This document shows positions 7,308 to 8,047 of a stretch of DNA of 8,047 nucleotides, piece by piece (within the stretch, counting starts at the first letter, position 1; the number at the start of each line of letters is the position of its first letter). Location of the stretch: assembly GCA_905194705.1 (NCBI GenBank), contig CAJJTI010000086.1, forward strand, positions 1 through 8,047, read 5' to 3'. The position numbers and the translations under genes are program-made. The notes under the pieces are model-generated. The model saw only the letters and a program-made list of their open reading frames with translations. It did no database searches and was not told where the DNA came from. This stretch comes from an uncultured Solobacterium sp. Lineage in GTDB: Bacteria > Bacillota_I > Bacilli_A > Erysipelotrichales > Erysipelotrichaceae.

Positions 7308-7412
7308 GCGTTAATTATTTTAACATATTCAAACATAAGAAAGAATAAAAATAGGCATTTTGTGATACATTAGATATAGAACAACTCAAAGAAGACAGGA
7401 GGATAATTAAAA
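7308..7412. other. Divergent murG/nagA intergenic region
   Basis: 105 AT-rich bases must hold both divergent promoters. The nagA side shows a possible extended -10 TGATACATT (7363-7371) without a clear -35, then an 18-base segment (7369-7386) that loosely resembles NagR/YvoA operators, then AGGAGG (7397-7402), 10 bases before the nagA ATG. No hairpin terminator or riboswitch is visible. Confidence 0.4.
7317..7345 (-). promoter_or_regulatory. Candidate murG promoter, extended -10 close to the ATG
   Basis: On the minus strand TGTTAAAAT forms an extended -10 (TAAAAT at 7317-7322, TGT at 7323-7325), with only a weak -35 (TTCTTT at 7340-7345, spacer 17). It ends 9 bases before the murG ATG, so the transcript would start at or within a few bases of the start codon. 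It resembles the yloU box TGTTATAAT. A short inverted repeat GTTAA-5-TTAAC (7310-7324) overlaps it. The region is AT-rich, so confidence is moderate. Confidence 0.4.
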
Positions 7413-8047
7413 ATGTTAATTAAAAGTACTAGAGTTTGGATATGTGGCAGGTTTTTATCTGCAATTATTGAGGTAGAAGATAAGAAAATCATTCGTATTT
7501 TACCTTACAGTGATCAAAAAGTTGATTATGATTTCGGTGACAAGCGTGTTTTACCAGGTTTTATTGACATCCATTGCCATGGAGCTTATGGCTTTGATAC
7601 AAACTACGCTGATCCAGAAGGTTTAAAAAACTGGGCTAAAAATATTGTAAATGAAGGTATTACAAGTTTCTGCCCTACAACTATCACAGAATTAAAACCA
7701 GTTTTATTAAAAGCTGTTAAAAATGTAGCTGCTGTTAAAAAAGAAAATATTCCTGGTGCTGATATCTTAGGTATTCACTTTGAAGGACCATATCTAGATA
7801 TGGAATATAAAGGAGCTCAACCTCCTGAAGCAATTGTTGCGCCATCTGTAGAAGAATTCAAAGAATATCAGGAAGCTGCTGAAGGTTTAATTAAAGTAAT
7901 TACTTTAGCTCCTGAGCATGATCCTGACTTTGCTTTAACTAGATATTGCTCAAGCCACAACGTTGCTGTATCTATGGGACATACTGGCGCTACTTTTGAA
8001 GAAGCAAGCTTAGCTATTGCAAACGGTGTAACAAGTGTCACACATAC
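7413..8047 (+). CDS. nagA: N-acetylglucosamine-6-phosphate deacetylase NagA (5' part, runs off the window)
   Basis: Amidohydrolase-superfamily enzyme converting GlcNAc-6-P to GlcN-6-P and acetate in amino-sugar use and wall recycling. 211 complete codons are present, still open at the edge; the family is usually about 380-400 residues, so just over half is seen. Motifs: PGFIDIHCHGAYG with His54 and His56, the metal ligand Glu124 in GIHFEGPY, His190 in VSMGHTGAT, and His211 in SVTHT at the edge. HxH, rather than the HxQ of E. coli NagA, matches the Bacillus-like form able to bind two metals. ATG has AGGAGG 10 bases upstream, and the N-terminus LIKSTRVW fits the family. It diverges from murG; whether nagB follows is not visible. 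Confidence 0.96.
   Translation, partial: MLIKSTRVWICGRFLSAIIEVEDKKIIRILPYSDQKVDYDFGDKRVLPGFIDIHCHGAYGFDTNYADPEGLKNWAKNIVNEGITSFCPTTITELKPVLLKAVKNVAAVKKENIPGADILGIHFEGPYLDMEYKGAQPPEAIVAPSVEEFKEYQEAAEGLIKVITLAPEHDPDFALTRYCSSHNVAVSMGHTGATFEEASLAIANGVTSVTH

Noticed and set aside
7341..7362. Possible hairpin AAAAT...ATTTT between murG and nagA
   Set aside because: Only five A/T pairs with a 4-base loop and no T-run; too weak for a terminator, and none is expected between divergent genes.

Overview
The window looks like chromosomal DNA of a low-GC Bacillota (Firmicutes). Supporting signs are strong GGAGG-type ribosome binding sites, the order murG-murB-ftsQ(divIB), the adjacent pair yloU-yloV, and a TTG start. 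The protein character suggests Erysipelotrichia-like gut Firmicutes, but that is an inference from general resemblance.

Most of the window is transcribed leftward (minus strand). From right to left: (1) a dcw-cluster segment, murG, murB and ftsQ/divIB, with overlaps of 4 and 10 bases, which makes and uses lipid II at the membrane; (2) after a 50-base gap holding a good extended -10 promoter, yloU (Asp23/Gls24 family) and a fakA-like gene (DAK2/DhaL + DegV-like, YloV), which end at a clear Rho-independent hairpin; (3) a separately promoted gene for a transglutaminase-like + DUF4011 protein. This is the front part of the very large DUF4011 helicase/nuclease family, some members of which are anti-phage defence genes. 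Its frame decays and stops just where the helicase Walker A motif should begin, at the window edge. On the right, divergent from murG, nagA starts on the plus strand and runs off the window.

The central genes are housekeeping: NagA feeds amino sugars back toward UDP-GlcNAc, which MurG uses to make lipid II. MurB makes UDP-MurNAc, and FtsQ places synthesis at the division site. FakA channels exogenous fatty acids to phospholipid. The accessory element is the DUF4011 gene.

The points most worth checking are: the broken helicase junction at the left edge; the loss of the HxH pair in the FakA middle domain; the long C-terminal extension of FtsQ with repeated D(E/K)NG motifs; and murG, which lacks a Shine-Dalgarno sequence and has an extended -10 box 9 bases before its ATG, suggesting a leaderless transcript. 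I saw no tRNA, rRNA, CRISPR array, insertion sequence or riboswitch.
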